Positions 34,861 to 46,174 of a DNA stretch of 64,000 bases are shown piece by piece (position 1 is the stretch's first letter; each line of letters opens with the position of its first letter). The DNA is from Metallyticus violacea (Eukaryota > Arthropoda > Insecta > Mantodea > Metallyticidae), in assembly GCA_030762175.1 (NCBI GenBank), contig CM060843.1:117854869-117918868 (forward strand). Reading direction: 5' to 3'. A program made the translations under genes and the position numbers. Under the pieces are notes generated by a model, which was given only the letters and a program-made list of their open reading frames with translations, was not told the DNA's origin and did no database searches.

Positions 34861-36026
34861 CGAGGGGCTTTTGGAAATAATTTACACTAGCGGTACTCTA
34901 CGAATACCTCACAATCTATGGGGATATCCATTCGTAGGGCGATGAACTCCTATTAGTATAACATGCAGGCACAAGATGGCAAATGTAAATATAGTGTGAA
35001 GCGACAGGGTTCGTTTTTTATCAAGTAGAGAAAGACGTTGACAAGATGGAAGGTGACTATTATGAACAAAGATTGCTGTAAAAGGTTTTGTAAAAGGAAG
35101 AAGTCAAAACTGCAGAAATTTTTAGACGTTTAACTGCGTATATAGTCAAGAAAATCCTGCACAAAGAACCCTTTATACTAGGTCAATGGGCTCGCAATCG
35201 GTAAGGAATCTGTACACAAGAATTTGAGTACTAGTCCTTAGTCAACCTAATGGTCTCCCAGAAACAATGAGTTGTGTATGAATTCTGTATGACTCTTTAA
35301 TGAGCTGGAATGTCTGGCAACCCTGCACACCATTATTCACCACTATTTGAACATGAAAAAGATTTGCGCACCGTGAGTTCCACGGGACCTGACACAGGGA
35401 CAGAAGGACAAAAGTTTTGAATTCTATATTTGGATACTGGAAATGCATAATGAAGTTGTAGAGCTGGTGAAGAGTCAGTCCATTCCATGCAATGGAAACA
35501 TCCAGACATTTCGTGCTGCTCCTACACCGTCTTATGGGACACTTCATTCCTGCTGCTAATGAACTGGCTTGCTCAAGGATCGACTGCCAATAGCGAGGTG
35601 TACCACGAGATCCTTACACGGCTTAGACGAAGGATTTAGCAACGGCTGAAGGGAAAGTGGTCTACAGGAATGTTCCTTTAACACGACAATGAGCGGCCCC
35701 GCACCAGCAAAGTAGGCATTGTTGGGGCTCATCATTTTCCCGCTTCCATCACATTCATCTGATTATGTCTTATAGGGCTCGCTGCGAAGTAAAACAATCG
35801 GTAACGAGGAAATTCGGGCAGCTGTCCACAAGGTGGCTTTTGGTCCCAAACATAGTTTTGCAACGCCATAATGAAGATTGCAATGGTGCATTGGCGTTCG
35901 TTTTTTTTTTTTTTTTTTTTTTTTTGAGTAGTGTTTAACGCCATTTGGCGTTCGTGGGAAGTATATTTAGAGACCCCGTGAGCATAATAAATAAGGTACA
36001 AAAACTACTGTTACGAACGCCCCTCG
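34861..36026 (+). mobile_element. Mariner element copy, 1.17 kb with TIRs, inactive
   Basis: The ends are inverted (left CGAGGGGCTTTTGG, complement of the right end CGAGGGGCGTTCG) and are flanked by TA (34859-34860 and 36027-36028), as expected for Tc1/mariner insertion. Inside, on the plus strand and in broken frames, are KTAEIFRRLTA (first helix-turn-helix, about 35096), a WKHPDISC segment then VLWDTSF (first catalytic region, about 35494-35550), LTRLRRRI-QRLKGKW (about 35615-35665) and HDNERPRTS (second catalytic region, about 35680-35710). The third catalytic motif is not preserved. Multiple stops show it is dead. It hosts the truncated SINE insertion at 35901-35944. Confidence 0.8.
35901..35944 (-). 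mobile_element. Extremely 5'-truncated SINE-A insertion
   Basis: Between two copies of TTGGCGTTCG (35891-35900 and 35945-35954) lie a run of 25 T and GAGTAGTGTTTAACGCC. That is the exact reverse complement of the last 17 bases of SINE-A (GGCGTTAAACACTACTC) with an A25 tail. The insert therefore holds only the SINE's terminal 17 bases plus its tail, inserted on the minus strand with a 10-base target-site duplication inside a mariner copy. Confidence 0.85.
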
Positions 36027-36029
36027 TAC

Positions 36030-37676
36030 CAAAAGAGGCAGCTGTCGTGACCTCAGAGAGAAATAATATAGTATCAGACAATAGTTGATGAATTTTCTCT
36101 GGAACTGAGTTTACAGTCATCTAGGTATTTTTATGTTACGTTGACATGATGCGCATATTGTGCAGGAGAAAAATAAAATAAAAAACTATGACTTTAGAGT
36201 TATTAAATCGTTTAGATGATGTAACATTTATTTTTATGGTTTACATATTAATTAAACGTTGATTTAATTTTATTCTTACAAACTTTAGTTGAGCTGTATG
36301 AAATGCACCAGAGTTCGCTCAGGAAAACGATCTTGTCACAACTCTGTAATCTTTTTCAGTACTATTTAGTGCTAACAGAAATCGATTGCGAAAGCAAAAG
36401 TCAAAATTTTTATTAATTCATTCTTCATTTATTAATTAAGGCATTGTCAATTATTCTTAATAGTTGAAACAGGAAATATTTATAGCTTCTGTTAAGCTTT
36501 GATGTACGAAAGTAATAATGACAATACTGGAGAATTTCCAGGCATCTCGTGGAGCGAATTACTGTCCCGCACTTTACGATAAATTTGGCTGGCAGTTTGT
36601 ATTTTCCATTACACAGTACCTAAGGATGAGCCATTTGGTTGTGATGATATCGAATTTTGAACGAGTTTTGGAGCATGCCTCAATTGAATACATTACGATA
36701 TTAAATATCCAGTATTAAAAAAACGAATTAATATTGTTTAAAACAATGTTCTACAAAGCTGAAATTGTTAAATATTGAAGTATTTTAACTCTTAACGCAC
36801 TGGATACTATGAATTTCGTTAACATCACATCTCGCAACAACAGAAGTGATAAACTCGCACAACTAGCGAGATTGTGTAGTAATGGACTTACTGCTACATG
36901 ATCTGGATATATTTTCTGCACACACAAATATGTCGTGTTGGTGATCTAGCAGTACTCCATGTATGAGGATCAGGGATTCTGCTGCATTGCGGTTTGAGGC
37001 GTTTCTGGATCTGGTAATGAGTGGCCTGTATAGCGAGAAGAGAGAAGCCTTTTTCAGCCTAATAGCCTAGCTATTCGTCATTTTCACTGCACTTTCCTAT
37101 CGCTTTTAGCTGCCTTTACAGTGGGATAAAGTAAAACCTGATACCTTTGATGTGCACCACAGTTCACACATACATAGTGTCAGGTACTGTAATGGGTTCT
37201 GTTGGGAAATCGACCATTTAAGTGACAAGGAGAATGCTATTAGAGTTGGCGTTACACTACAGCTGCTATCACGTTTCGGTATACTTTGCTTAGAGTGCGC
37301 TATAGCTCTCTTCAGGTCTTTTTAAATTAACCACAGCGGTGATACCTGAAACACTTGCATCAGGATACTTGTGGTACACCAGCTGAATGGGCATAGTTGA
37401 AATAGCCGATGGCCAAAACAAAAGTGTGCTTTACTTTTGGTTTCTTGCTGACTTATCCATTGTCTTGTATGTCTCTCTTGCTGTACATGAACCTACAAGC
37501 AGGTGAATGTTGTTGTTGCACATGCTTCAAGTAGGAATCTCTGCTGTAAAGTTTCTGCATATTGCTTGTTGACTACTGTCTAGTTTTTATTTTTGCTGCA
37601 TACTTTGTGTCCTTGAGATCTCCCTTGGATATTATCCTTTTATTATCTTTGTAATGAGCCATCCTCAAAACTAAGC
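36030..37676. other. Unassigned DNA
   Basis: No gene recognised. Frames such as 36518-36718 show no family features. 36790-37560 has mixed composition and no detectable element ends. Confidence 0.55.
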
Positions 37677-37679
37677 TTA

Positions 37680-37929
37680 AGGCCCATTCACAATACATTA
37701 TAGCAAAGGCAAAGTAAACACTAAAGTTTGCTACTAGGTTATTTAATGGAGACATTCACAATGATTTACAAAGATGTTAACATGACCACAATCGATAGAT
37801 ATTAACGCGCAAGATTGCAAACTGCATGCTTTCATTTTCATGTTCATGGGATTTGAAAACATCACACCATCAGTTCCTTCAATAAACAGAACCTGCTGTT
37901 GACGTCTGCTTGTCATTGTGAATGACCAC
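37680..37929. mobile_element. 250-bp MITE, PIF/Harbinger-like
   Basis: The left end AGGCCCATTCACAATAC and the complement of the right end GTGGTCATTCACAATGAC form imperfect terminal inverted repeats with a shared ATTCACAAT core. TTA lies on both sides (37677-37679 and 37930-37932), the 3-bp target preference of PIF/Harbinger elements. There is no coding capacity. The superfamily call rests only on the TTA duplication and could be wrong. Confidence 0.5.
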
Positions 37930-37966
37930 TTATCTTATGCGTTTATGTCTATGTCAGTTTATTCAT

Positions 37967-38004
37967 TGAAAGTATGTCCTCACTCTGAAAGTATGTCCTC
38001 ACTC
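37967..38004. repeat. Perfect 19-bp tandem duplication
   Basis: TGAAAGTATGTCCTCACTC occurs twice head to tail without mismatches. Confidence 0.95.
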
Positions 38005-38179
38005 CTCGCAACGATCGTACTTCCCTACAGACATGCAGATCTTGAATCTCACGTTTTGCTGGAATCCTAATCATCTATGAAACTGTAGTTAGCGTTTTAT
38101 CTTAGAGTAGATTAAATCTAATTGATTCTTTTTGGAGTTTTATTGTGTCACATCGGGTTGCAAGACCTCAACATACAAG

Positions 38180-38462
38180 TCGATCCTGATGGTATAGTGG
38201 TAGCCACACTTACCTAGTACACCCAAGATCGCGGGTTCAGTCCCGGCCAGGGTCGATTGATTTTTTCAGACGTAAAAATCCTAATTATGGTTTCCTTCCC
38301 AAGGGAAGTAAAGTCGTGGGTCCCGTGTCGTAACTTTACGGCACATGAAAGAACCTCATCCTGAAAGAAGAGGCCTCTGAGCAAAATTTATCGGCCGTTT
38401 CATGCTCTGCATTGCATGGGGCGCTAATGACTAAAGCTGTTAAGCAGCGTCCTTAAATAACC
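38180..38462 (+). mobile_element. SINE-B copy, full length
   Basis: The head TCGATCCTGATGGTATAGTG is followed by the B box GGTTCAGTCCC (38234-38244). The body carries GGGTCCCGTGTCGTAAC, AGAGGCCTCTGAGCAAAAT and ATCGGCCGTTTCATGC, and the end is GCGTCCTTAAATAA. The head resembles a tRNA with a short variable loop. No clean target-site duplication was found. Confidence 0.9.
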
Positions 38463-38464
38463 CT

Positions 38465-38860
38465 TATAATAGTTTATTCTTAATAAACCATAAAATATGT
38501 CCATCTATATGGATAAACCGCCTAATTTAAAATACCAACAATATATATTTATCAGTGTTTAAGCTCTGTCAAAGTTCTTTATCCTCTTCCTTTGTTTAAT
38601 TTTCTCAAAAATCTGTAATACATTTTGGGGGGGGGGGAATAAGCAAGGATTCACTATCAATCACCTTGAATACAAAACTATCACAGTTCTATATAATTTT
38701 TGTTAGTGAGCTCAAAGAATGCGTTTTTTTTAATGACATAAAACCATATTTTGTTTATCCTGTTTCTTTTTCCTGTATCTTTATTTTGTTTTAAATATAG
38801 GCAAATTACTCAAATTAAGCTGCAACTATTTAACTAATCTTATCTTCCAGCTTTCAAATG
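38465..38860. other. Unassigned AT-rich DNA
   Basis: A G-run lies at 38628-38637. Nothing else recognised. Confidence 0.55.
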
Positions 38861-39027
38861 TACAAACCGTTATCATTTGAACTGTTATTATAACTTATGC
38901 ACATTGAATTCTGCCCTTTACAGTATTATATTTCCGAATGCCTTAAGACATAAGCAATTATTTTTGCATAACTTTTTGTTCTCAAAAGAAACACTCCTTC
39001 CAACCCTCATGGTACTCATGCTTACAG

Positions 39028-39197
39028 ACGAAGAGTTCCACAGCAATACTGTGACAGGCTCTCGCTTACCGGATTGTTCACTATCACAGACTAAAGGAAC
39101 AAGCTTATTAAATTACATGTACGCCCGAAGGAATCCCGACTATGTAGTTACTGTCATTAGGCTTTGTGAACACTGCATCATGTTAGTCTACAGAGGT
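39028..39197 (+). other. Open frame with possible splice acceptor
   Basis: The last 57 codons of an open frame that runs to 39200. A candidate acceptor, ATGCTTACAG, precedes 39028, and the translation is well balanced: DEEFHSNTVTGSRLPDCSLS, then MYARRNPDYVVTVIRLCEHC. The stop codon TAA follows shortly. The RRNPDY-V--VIRL phrase looks superficially like a vertebrate serum-albumin motif, but no other albumin feature is present and insects are not known to have the family. I treat the likeness as chance. It could be a terminal exon or a chance frame. Confidence 0.2.
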
Positions 39198-39209
39198 TAA
39201 ATAGACAGC

Positions 39210-39640
39210 CTTTCTATTATTTTTATAACTTTCATCATTACCATTCAAGTAAATATTTGTTGCTTTTTCATCACTTTTTTCGGCTTGATACGCGTCGCTT
39301 AGCATTTTTAAATAATATTAAATGTGTATTAATTTAATTCCTTTTAAGTACCGAGCCTCTTCAATGCTCCTCTTTACCGGGTTTAACTGTAATTAAAAGG
39401 CATGCAGGACTGTGTTTCCTTCAATCTTTATAATCTATCCATTCTTTCTTTCTTTTAAGCTTCCATTGTTACGACTTTGGTTATGTATAATACATTACTG
39501 ATAGTTTTAATTCGATCAAATCCTTCAGTCTGTAGCCAACTTAAGTAACTGCACAGGTTTCGTTTATCATTCTTGGGCTTAATCTTGGTGCAGGGTGAAC
39601 TGTCTTAATAATTACGTAAAAATTATTACATATAAAATTA
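39210..39640. other. Unassigned AT-rich DNA
   Basis: Nothing recognised. Confidence 0.55.
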
Positions 39641-39643
39641 TAT

Positions 39644-39808
39644 ATGCTTCAAAAAGATTACACCGAGCTTACCTCTGACGATGTCCACCGCAATCGTGGG
39701 CGACTCGTTCGGAAAGATGAAGAGGAAAACCCATTGGACCTCGGGCTTAAAGCCCGGAAGACAGTTTGTATAGTTGACACCGGCTGTGAAAGCCTCTTAT
39801 ATATATTC
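39644..39808 (+). other. Unrecognised GC-richer open segment
   Basis: Open from 39644, with YTELTSDDVHRNRGRLVRKD then EENPLDLGLKARKTVCIVD, until it runs into the SINE-B insertion, which ends the frame. The composition is coding-like, but no family is recognised. The SINE may have split an older coding remnant; the bases after the SINE (from 40123) do not obviously continue it. Confidence 0.25.
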
Positions 39809-39820
39809 TTCATAACTAAC

Positions 39821-40110
39821 GTCGGTCCTGATGGTGTAGTGGTAACCATACACTCCTACTAAACCCAGGATCACGGGTTCAAACCCGGCCAGGATCGATG
39901 GATTTTTTGGGGCGTAAAATTCCTAAGTATGGCTTCCTTCGGAAGGGAAGTAAAGCTGTGGGTCCCGTGTCGTACATTTACGGCACGATAAAGAACCTCA
40001 AGGCTGAAAGAGAGGCCTCTGAGCCAAATTTGTTGGCTTCATACCCTAAATTGAATGGGACGCTGATAACCTGAGATGTTAAAGTCATGTTAATGTCAAA
40101 TCAACAAAAA
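39821..40110 (+). mobile_element. SINE-B copy with 12-bp TSD
   Basis: Full-length copy starting GTCGGTCCTGATGGTGTAGT with the intact B box GGTTCAAACCC (39876-39886). Its body carries GGATCGATGGATTTTTTGGG, CCTTCGGAAGGGAAGTAAAG, GGGTCCCGTGTCGTAC and GAGGCCTCTGAGCCAAAT, and it ends in a short A-run. The direct repeat TTCATAACTAAC flanks it at 39809-39820 and 40111-40122. It is the best-preserved SINE-B copy in the window and serves as the reference for the family. Confidence 0.95.
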
Positions 40111-40124
40111 TTCATAACTAACAA

Positions 40125-40614
40125 GTAAATGATGGAATGTGGAATTATTATTCAACAATTTTTGATACGTATGGATAATATTTAGTATTATCCTGTACGG
40201 TTCCCTTAAACCGAATCTAAGACCAAGGCAACGCCAGGAAGGAACTACAAGACGGCTAGCTGAGCTAACATCGGCCCGCTTCGCTAATAACTAATTCTTC
40301 CTAATTCCAAATTCCAAACTGGCGGATCATTATACCACATTCAAATCAATCAATCAATCTAACCAGCACCAAAATATAATAAATAATTCACGCGCCGATC
40401 AGTTCCCCTTCCAATCTTTCAGAGTTGCTTAGAAAATTGGAATAATTATTAAAATTGAATAATGTGTCGCGGAATATATTGACGTGCCGCAAATGAATGG
40501 CCTTGTCCTGCACTGCCTTCTCACCCATCACCGAGAAACTAAACACCCTATACCTATATATAAAAGGTATAAAATTAAGGTTCCTATTCCTTCTTATGTT
40601 ATTTTTTTGAAAAG
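40125..40614. other. Unassigned DNA
   Basis: No gene or element recognised. Confidence 0.5.
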
Positions 40615-40616
40615 TA

Positions 40617-41130
40617 TACAGAATGTTTCGAAAATACTTTTATAAACATATGTCCGGAAATCCTTAGTTTTTGAGTTATTAGTGAACGTTTACTTCAACG
40701 CATTTCAAGGTACAATGTAACAACTTAAGTTCGTAACCGAAAATAAAATTCATTTTGTTAAGAAATGGAATGATGTTGTCGATACAAACTTGCTGATGCA
40801 CTTGTATACTTATATGACAAAAGATTATTCACAAAATGAAACAATAACACTGTTGAAGGTTAGCCATTTATGAGATTTGGTAATAACCGTATTAAAGATG
40901 TGACAGAAATAGTAATTTTAATTATGCTGTAAACTTTCATTAATAACTCATAAAAATAATTATTTCTGAACATATGTTTACATGGATATTTTCTCTTGTC
41001 TTAATAAACTTTCATTAAGAACTCGAAAATTAAGAATTTCCGGACATATACTTATATGGTCTCTTTTTCTTGTTTTGGTGTGAGGAACCCGCCGCCGAAG
41101 TTTGTAAAAGTATTTCCGATACATCCTGTA
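40617..41130. mobile_element. MITE with TIRs and a duplicated right arm
   Basis: The left end is TACAGAATGTTTCGAAAATA and the complement of the right end is TACAGGATGTATCGGAAATA; both continue CTTTTA-AAAC. TA lies outside each end, as for Tc1/mariner insertions. The right arm contains two copies of a roughly 75-base unit starting AAACTTTCATTAA (about 40931 and 41006). The left arm holds one related inverted copy (GGAAATCCTTAGTTTTTGAG). There is no coding frame. Its right end aligns with the DUF4817-type transposon remnant at 20770-20835, so it is probably a nonautonomous derivative of that family. Confidence 0.75.
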
Positions 41131-41134
41131 TACA

Positions 41135-41623
41135 GCGTGAAAAAATGTGTGCACCCTTATACAAAAAGAAAAAACAATAATGGCCAGAAATCATGATATT
41201 CGGAAAACATCGGAAGCATTCAGTAACGCTGGATTCACAACACACGTTTAACGCCGCCATTAGTTATGACATAAACAGGAAATGCGTTTGTCAGTCCATG
41301 TGCTTTGATGGCTGAGGGAATAAAAGCATATGTGTAGTAATAAGAATTACCTAGTTTCGAATCCTCGTTATACTTGAATTGCTTATTTGTTAGTTTTTGC
41401 AAGTAAATTAATGCTTAATATAGAGCAATGACATATATTTTAATTTTTGAATTTTATGGTCCTTACGCCCAAACACAAAAAGTATATTAGTCATTTTAGT
41501 TTTCAAAATAAATGCTACATTAATAAATATTCTAAAGTGAAAAGAATTCAAATAAAATATAAATGACTTGTATTTCATTTAAAATATGTATTATTTCCTA
41601 TTTATTTTGTAAACAAAGATTAC

Positions 41624-41673
<50 letters not shown>

Positions 41674-42610
41674 AGCATAAATACTTCAAAATTCAGAGAA
41701 GCTACATTTTCATGGGTATATCAAACATTATTTTACTTGCAAAAAATAACAAATAAATTAATTCACGCATGGTAGGAACAAAAAATTAGTAGTTTTTATT
41801 GTTACACACTTTCTCTACTGTAAGCGTACGTTTTGATGTGATTGGTGATTACGGAATGAAACTAAAGGTTGTAAGACCCGCGCAGTATGCCGTGAATCGA
41901 GCGGTGAGCGGAATAAAGTAGACAAATTACCGCTTCAAGAGCCTGCTCACGTTTTTGTTTTAGAGTGTATAAAAATTTACAAGTAAAAAGAGGGCTTGAC
42001 ATGATGTATTTCTGAGAGTGGGAAGAATGGTCTCAGACGCTTCAGTATATGGATCAACCTAATAGGTATGCTGCGATGTGACGTGTGTAAACTAAAGTAA
42101 GTAGCAAAGGCGCAGTAATAAGCAGCCTGCACATCAACCTAACTACAAGTAACGCACTGTCACGCAGATTTTCCTGGAAGTGGTAAGACATGTGAGATAA
42201 GTGTTGTACTTAAACTTCAATAAATTAAATTACGTCTCGGCAAGGACTGTACTATTGTTGTTTGAAATGAGAATACACTCATCATTTTACACACAAAGAA
42301 CTGACTGAAGTATGCCGAATCAGGCGGTAATGCTAAATCTTTCATTTTGAACCATCTATTAAGGCATGTGATCCATTGAAGTAATACTCTGTATTTGACA
42401 CAGTTATCTCTTTAAGGTGAGCAGTCCTGTTGATCCGTAAACATATTTGTAGATTTAGAATTAACACCTGCAGCACTGCAACGAAGTATCCGTTACCATT
42501 TTCTCCTATTCTTGAAGTGTCAGTTTTTCGAAGCGAAGTAAAAACTCCTCAGCTACTGCCGAGATGGAGTTCCAGAAGTCCAACCAGAAACCTTACTACT
42601 CGATAATGTC
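41135..42610. other. Unassigned DNA with a TG microsatellite
   Basis: No gene recognised. 41030-41260 (minus) is open but overlaps the MITE end. Positions 41870-41960 are GC-richer without an identified family. Confidence 0.55.
41626..41670. repeat. (TG)n microsatellite
   Basis: About 22 uninterrupted TG dinucleotides. Confidence 0.97.
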
Positions 42611-42652
42611 ATCAACTATATACTTTTAATTTGATGAAATTGTCGAGATAAA

Positions 42653-43242
42653 GTGTACATAGCGCTTGAGGTGCTAAATGGCTGTAATCTCTGCTTAACA
42701 AACTTCACAGAATGCAAGTACAACTGTCCATCGGCGTGCTCTAGAACAGTAGGTAGTCTGCCTGGGGCAAGATTGGTCAGGATAGCGGCAACAAACATTA
42801 GATTTCTTTTGGTCCTGTTTTCCTTTATGTTTTACTTAACTACGAAAGTTCTGCAAGAGACGAGCAATCGGAGACCTCTCCCTCCTTTTCTACGTGATAG
42901 CGAATTCGTCCCTACTTTCCTGCGCTTAATCTCGATGGTTGTGGTAGCTGAAACACGAAGCAAAGTTGTTAGAATAGCGTACTGGAGGGCCGGCGGAAAA
43001 TTCAAAGTTAATCAATGTCTATGTTACAAAATACAATAGTAAAGCGAGCAAAGCCGCCCCTCTCTCCAGCATTGCCTGGAGCCTGCGGAAACCAAACCGA
43101 ATACCGACCGACTAACCAAACCGTCAAGTTTCCTAAACCTCCTAAATCTTATCGCAACAGTCACTGTCCTTCTCTTCCCGTTCCATGTGCGTCATTTCAA
43201 TTTAAACCTTTTTCCTTCTTTACTTTCCTCCCACGAGGTTGA
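42653..43242 (+). other. Two overlapping unrecognised open frames
   Basis: A 128-codon frame (42653-43039) with a Cys-containing N-terminal part (NGCNLCLTNFTECKYNCPSA) overlaps a 75-codon frame (43015-43242) rich in Pro. A minus frame occupies 42616-42798. G+C is higher than in the surroundings. No domain, signal peptide at the start or second copy is recognised. Worn element or chance. Confidence 0.2.
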
Positions 43243-43244
43243 GA

Positions 43245-44921
43245 AATTTTACCTATTTGCACGTAGGAACAAAACCTACCTTAGATTTATTTAAGGAATT
43301 TGGTTTCCAGTTCGAGAGCAAAATCGCTTCCAAGCAAAAGATTATACTTTTTAAACGTCACCATTTGCAACCAAACTTTCTGGTCTAGAAAACAAGGTGA
43401 GCATGTACGACGGTAATTTTATTTAGAACTTTCAATTTCTGAAGCTCCCTGGAGTCGTAAAGCAGTAGCCAGATGAAAACAAGAGCACAAACTGTGCTGT
43501 TACCTTGCAGTATCCACAGAAACTTTTGCACATTACTTGAGCAAGCAGTGCGTCTCTTATGGAAATTGAGGCAATGAGGCATTTTTAATCTCCACTGTTA
43601 CGAGGCTACTGACGCCGTTTAACACCATTGAAGATCGAACGCATTGCCAAGGTTAATCGTTATTTAGTGCAAAACAAAAATAAATTAAAATAACGAGAAA
43701 ACAAAATAGCCAAATGACTGACGTAAAATGCAGTCGATCTCTTTTATCCTCAAATCCAATACACTATATTCTCTAAAAGCAGGGTCTTTCGCGAAGGCTA
43801 AATGTCTGATTTGAGGATATGGCAGTGTTCCGTTCTTAATCCCGATTTAAAAAAATCTATTAAAATAAATAACACGGAGTTGGTGAAACACAATTATTTT
43901 CAATTATTTTATAGCCTTGCTCTTAACATTTTCCTAGAAACTTACGCATTTTTTTTCCTTCATATTCTGAAATAGTCTGTAGCGGTTTTTGCTTTTTGTT
44001 TTTTTAATTTCTGTAGATTAGTTTGAGGATAATATAATCTAAAATGTTTCTCGTTTAAACGAGAAAATCGTGTGCTTTGTACAGAGAGTTATTTTAGGCC
44101 TGCGTCCACAGCTGAATACAAAGGACGAGGGACCAATACCATGCCAGTCTCCGGCTGTGTCATTGTTCAAGTTCCACTGACACCAAGTCTGATCACATTT
44201 TTTTTATTTCATAGTGAGCACTAACTTGTGTTATTGGAGTTGACGAAGCATTCCATGATCGTTTTAATAAATATGCACTCACTCGCAACAACTTTGCTTT
44301 TATATATATTTTATTTTAGACTTGATATTTTCTTAAATTTTCTCTGCATTGGGGGCTATTCTTGCAGTTATTTGAACTGTTCTGGTGATAATATTTCAAT
44401 ACAATTAATTAAAATTTACTTCATTAACACATTTAAATGCATCAATGACTTGCAGCAACACATAGTAATACAAACTTGTATCGGTATCTTATCAAAAAGG
44501 AGATATAATAACGGGATATAACAACAGAAGTAATATTTGCTATCATAAGAGCAAACTGCGACTGATGTTTGTGTGTTATTATTGACAGACTAGTGTGATA
44601 TTGTGCTCAACTCTGGAAGTAGACTAGAAATATCTATTTTGTATTTAAACCTATTTTTAATTTGTCTAAATATTCTTACAGGAGTTGTAATATAGAGCAG
44701 ATTGAAATTGTTTGCACTGGAAATTATCAAACAAACTTTCTGCAAAGTTCACGCGTAAACTTTAAGCCTTACAAATACTCGTTGTCCAAGTGCACAAAAA
44801 TGTATACACCAATGTTCAGTTGACAATCAAGCTGGCGAGAGGTTTCACTCTTGCACACAGTGAATGTACCACACGATGTGCAAAGCCTAAATTGAAGTCA
44901 AGTATTTAGCCGAGGAATAAT

Positions 44922-44958
<37 letters not shown>

Positions 44959-45560
44959 AATAAAAAAAAAAATAAATAAATAGAGTTGTAAAATGCTAAA
45001 TGAGTGCCAGAAATATTCCGCTATATAGAATATTAGCATTAACAGCTTATAACGGTATTCCTTTTTTGTCTTTAAATTAGGCTTAGACAAATTTAATTAA
45101 ATCATATTTTAGATTTATTCTAAGTTTTATTTTTTTTGCTCCTTTTCTGCACTTACTCAGATTTCCATAATCTGTAAATACCTTATTTATGGCCTCCGTA
45201 ATTGATCACACATCCATTAACTTACAAAAGTTGCTAAAGTTTATAATATATGAATGGGAATGCGGTATAGAAATCGTCAGGAGACCTTTTATCACTTATA
45301 ACCGTGTGTAACGGATAAGTGCTTTCTGCTTTGACCGTGACACATTTCATAACTAGAAAGAATGGAGATATTTTGTGAATAATGTCATAATCAAAGCATA
45401 TTATATTTTGTGAACTAATTGATAATAAACACTTTAAATGCTGACTGGTCTTTATGTAGGTGCACAGTTCAGAGTATGGTAATATTATTTTATCTTTTTA
45501 TTAGTGTAACAGTTGACCTATAACGAAAGTTGAAAAGCAATAGGAGACTGTAGTCATATT
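43245..45560. other. Unassigned AT-rich DNA
   Basis: No gene recognised over about 2.3 kb. Frames at 43385-43582 (minus) and 44228-44521 (plus) have chance-like composition. An A-rich run lies at 44926-44982. Confidence 0.55.
44926..44982. repeat. A-rich run with TAAA interruptions
   Basis: About 31 A followed by AAATAAATAA-type interruptions. No attached SINE body was identified on either side. Confidence 0.9.
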
Positions 45561-45569
45561 TGTGCTAAA

Positions 45570-46170
45570 CATGTTGGCCTATTTGGTTGATTCTTTTCAC
45601 TACACTGCTACACAACCAAGAACGGAGTTGTATCAAATAGGATGTGTCCGGGATGCAATATCTGATCAGGGAACGTGACTTCCTGTCTGTGACGATCCCC
45701 AAATAAAGAAAGCATAGGTGTGACACGCGGTGACCTGGGAAGCCAATCGATGGGACCTCGTTCACCAATCTTTTTATTGATAAAATGCAACATTTGGCTT
45801 AGTATACTGACGCACCATCTTGTTGGAATAAGATATAATGAAATCCTTCTCTGGTGTGAAAAATAATACTGATCCCTAAATTCTGTATAGACGTCACCAA
45901 TGCCAGTCTATCTAAATCTAATTCCAAAACACAATTACACCAAAGGTCAGTGTAGAATAACACATCTGGAGGTTCAACTGTCACTTTGCACTTCTGTTCA
46001 GTCGTGAGGACAGTTTTAAATTTCTTCTGACCACAGTATTTTCATCACTGTTCTGTTTGAGCAACAAATCAATGGTCATAGTCATCTTCCAAGATGACGT
46101 AGCGAAACCTGCAGTAAACTTCTGCAGTGCTAGTCTGTAGAATTTTTCGACTTTTCTGGAAAGTTACAGC
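45570..46170 (-). pseudogene. DUF4817-type transposase relic, copy 1
   Basis: Minus-strand text contains YILFQQDGASVYSAKC near 45790-45830, matching the second catalytic region 'WFQQDGAPPH' of this insect transposase group. Downstream come KKIGERGPIDWLPRSP and a VTPMLSLFGD segment (45700-45780), matching 'rWIGRgGPi.WPPRSPDLTPlDFFLWG'. The catalytic Asp in QQDG is kept; the SPD Asp is replaced. Upstream text (45800-46170) encodes a TVEPPDVLFYTDLWCN segment, with stops and frame changes. No ends were identified. It cannot encode an active enzyme. Confidence 0.7.
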
Positions 46171-46174
46171 GACC

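Noticed and set aside
41563..41775. Open frame with a Cys-Val repeat
   Set aside because: The repeat is the (TG)n microsatellite read as codons; there is no other coding sign.
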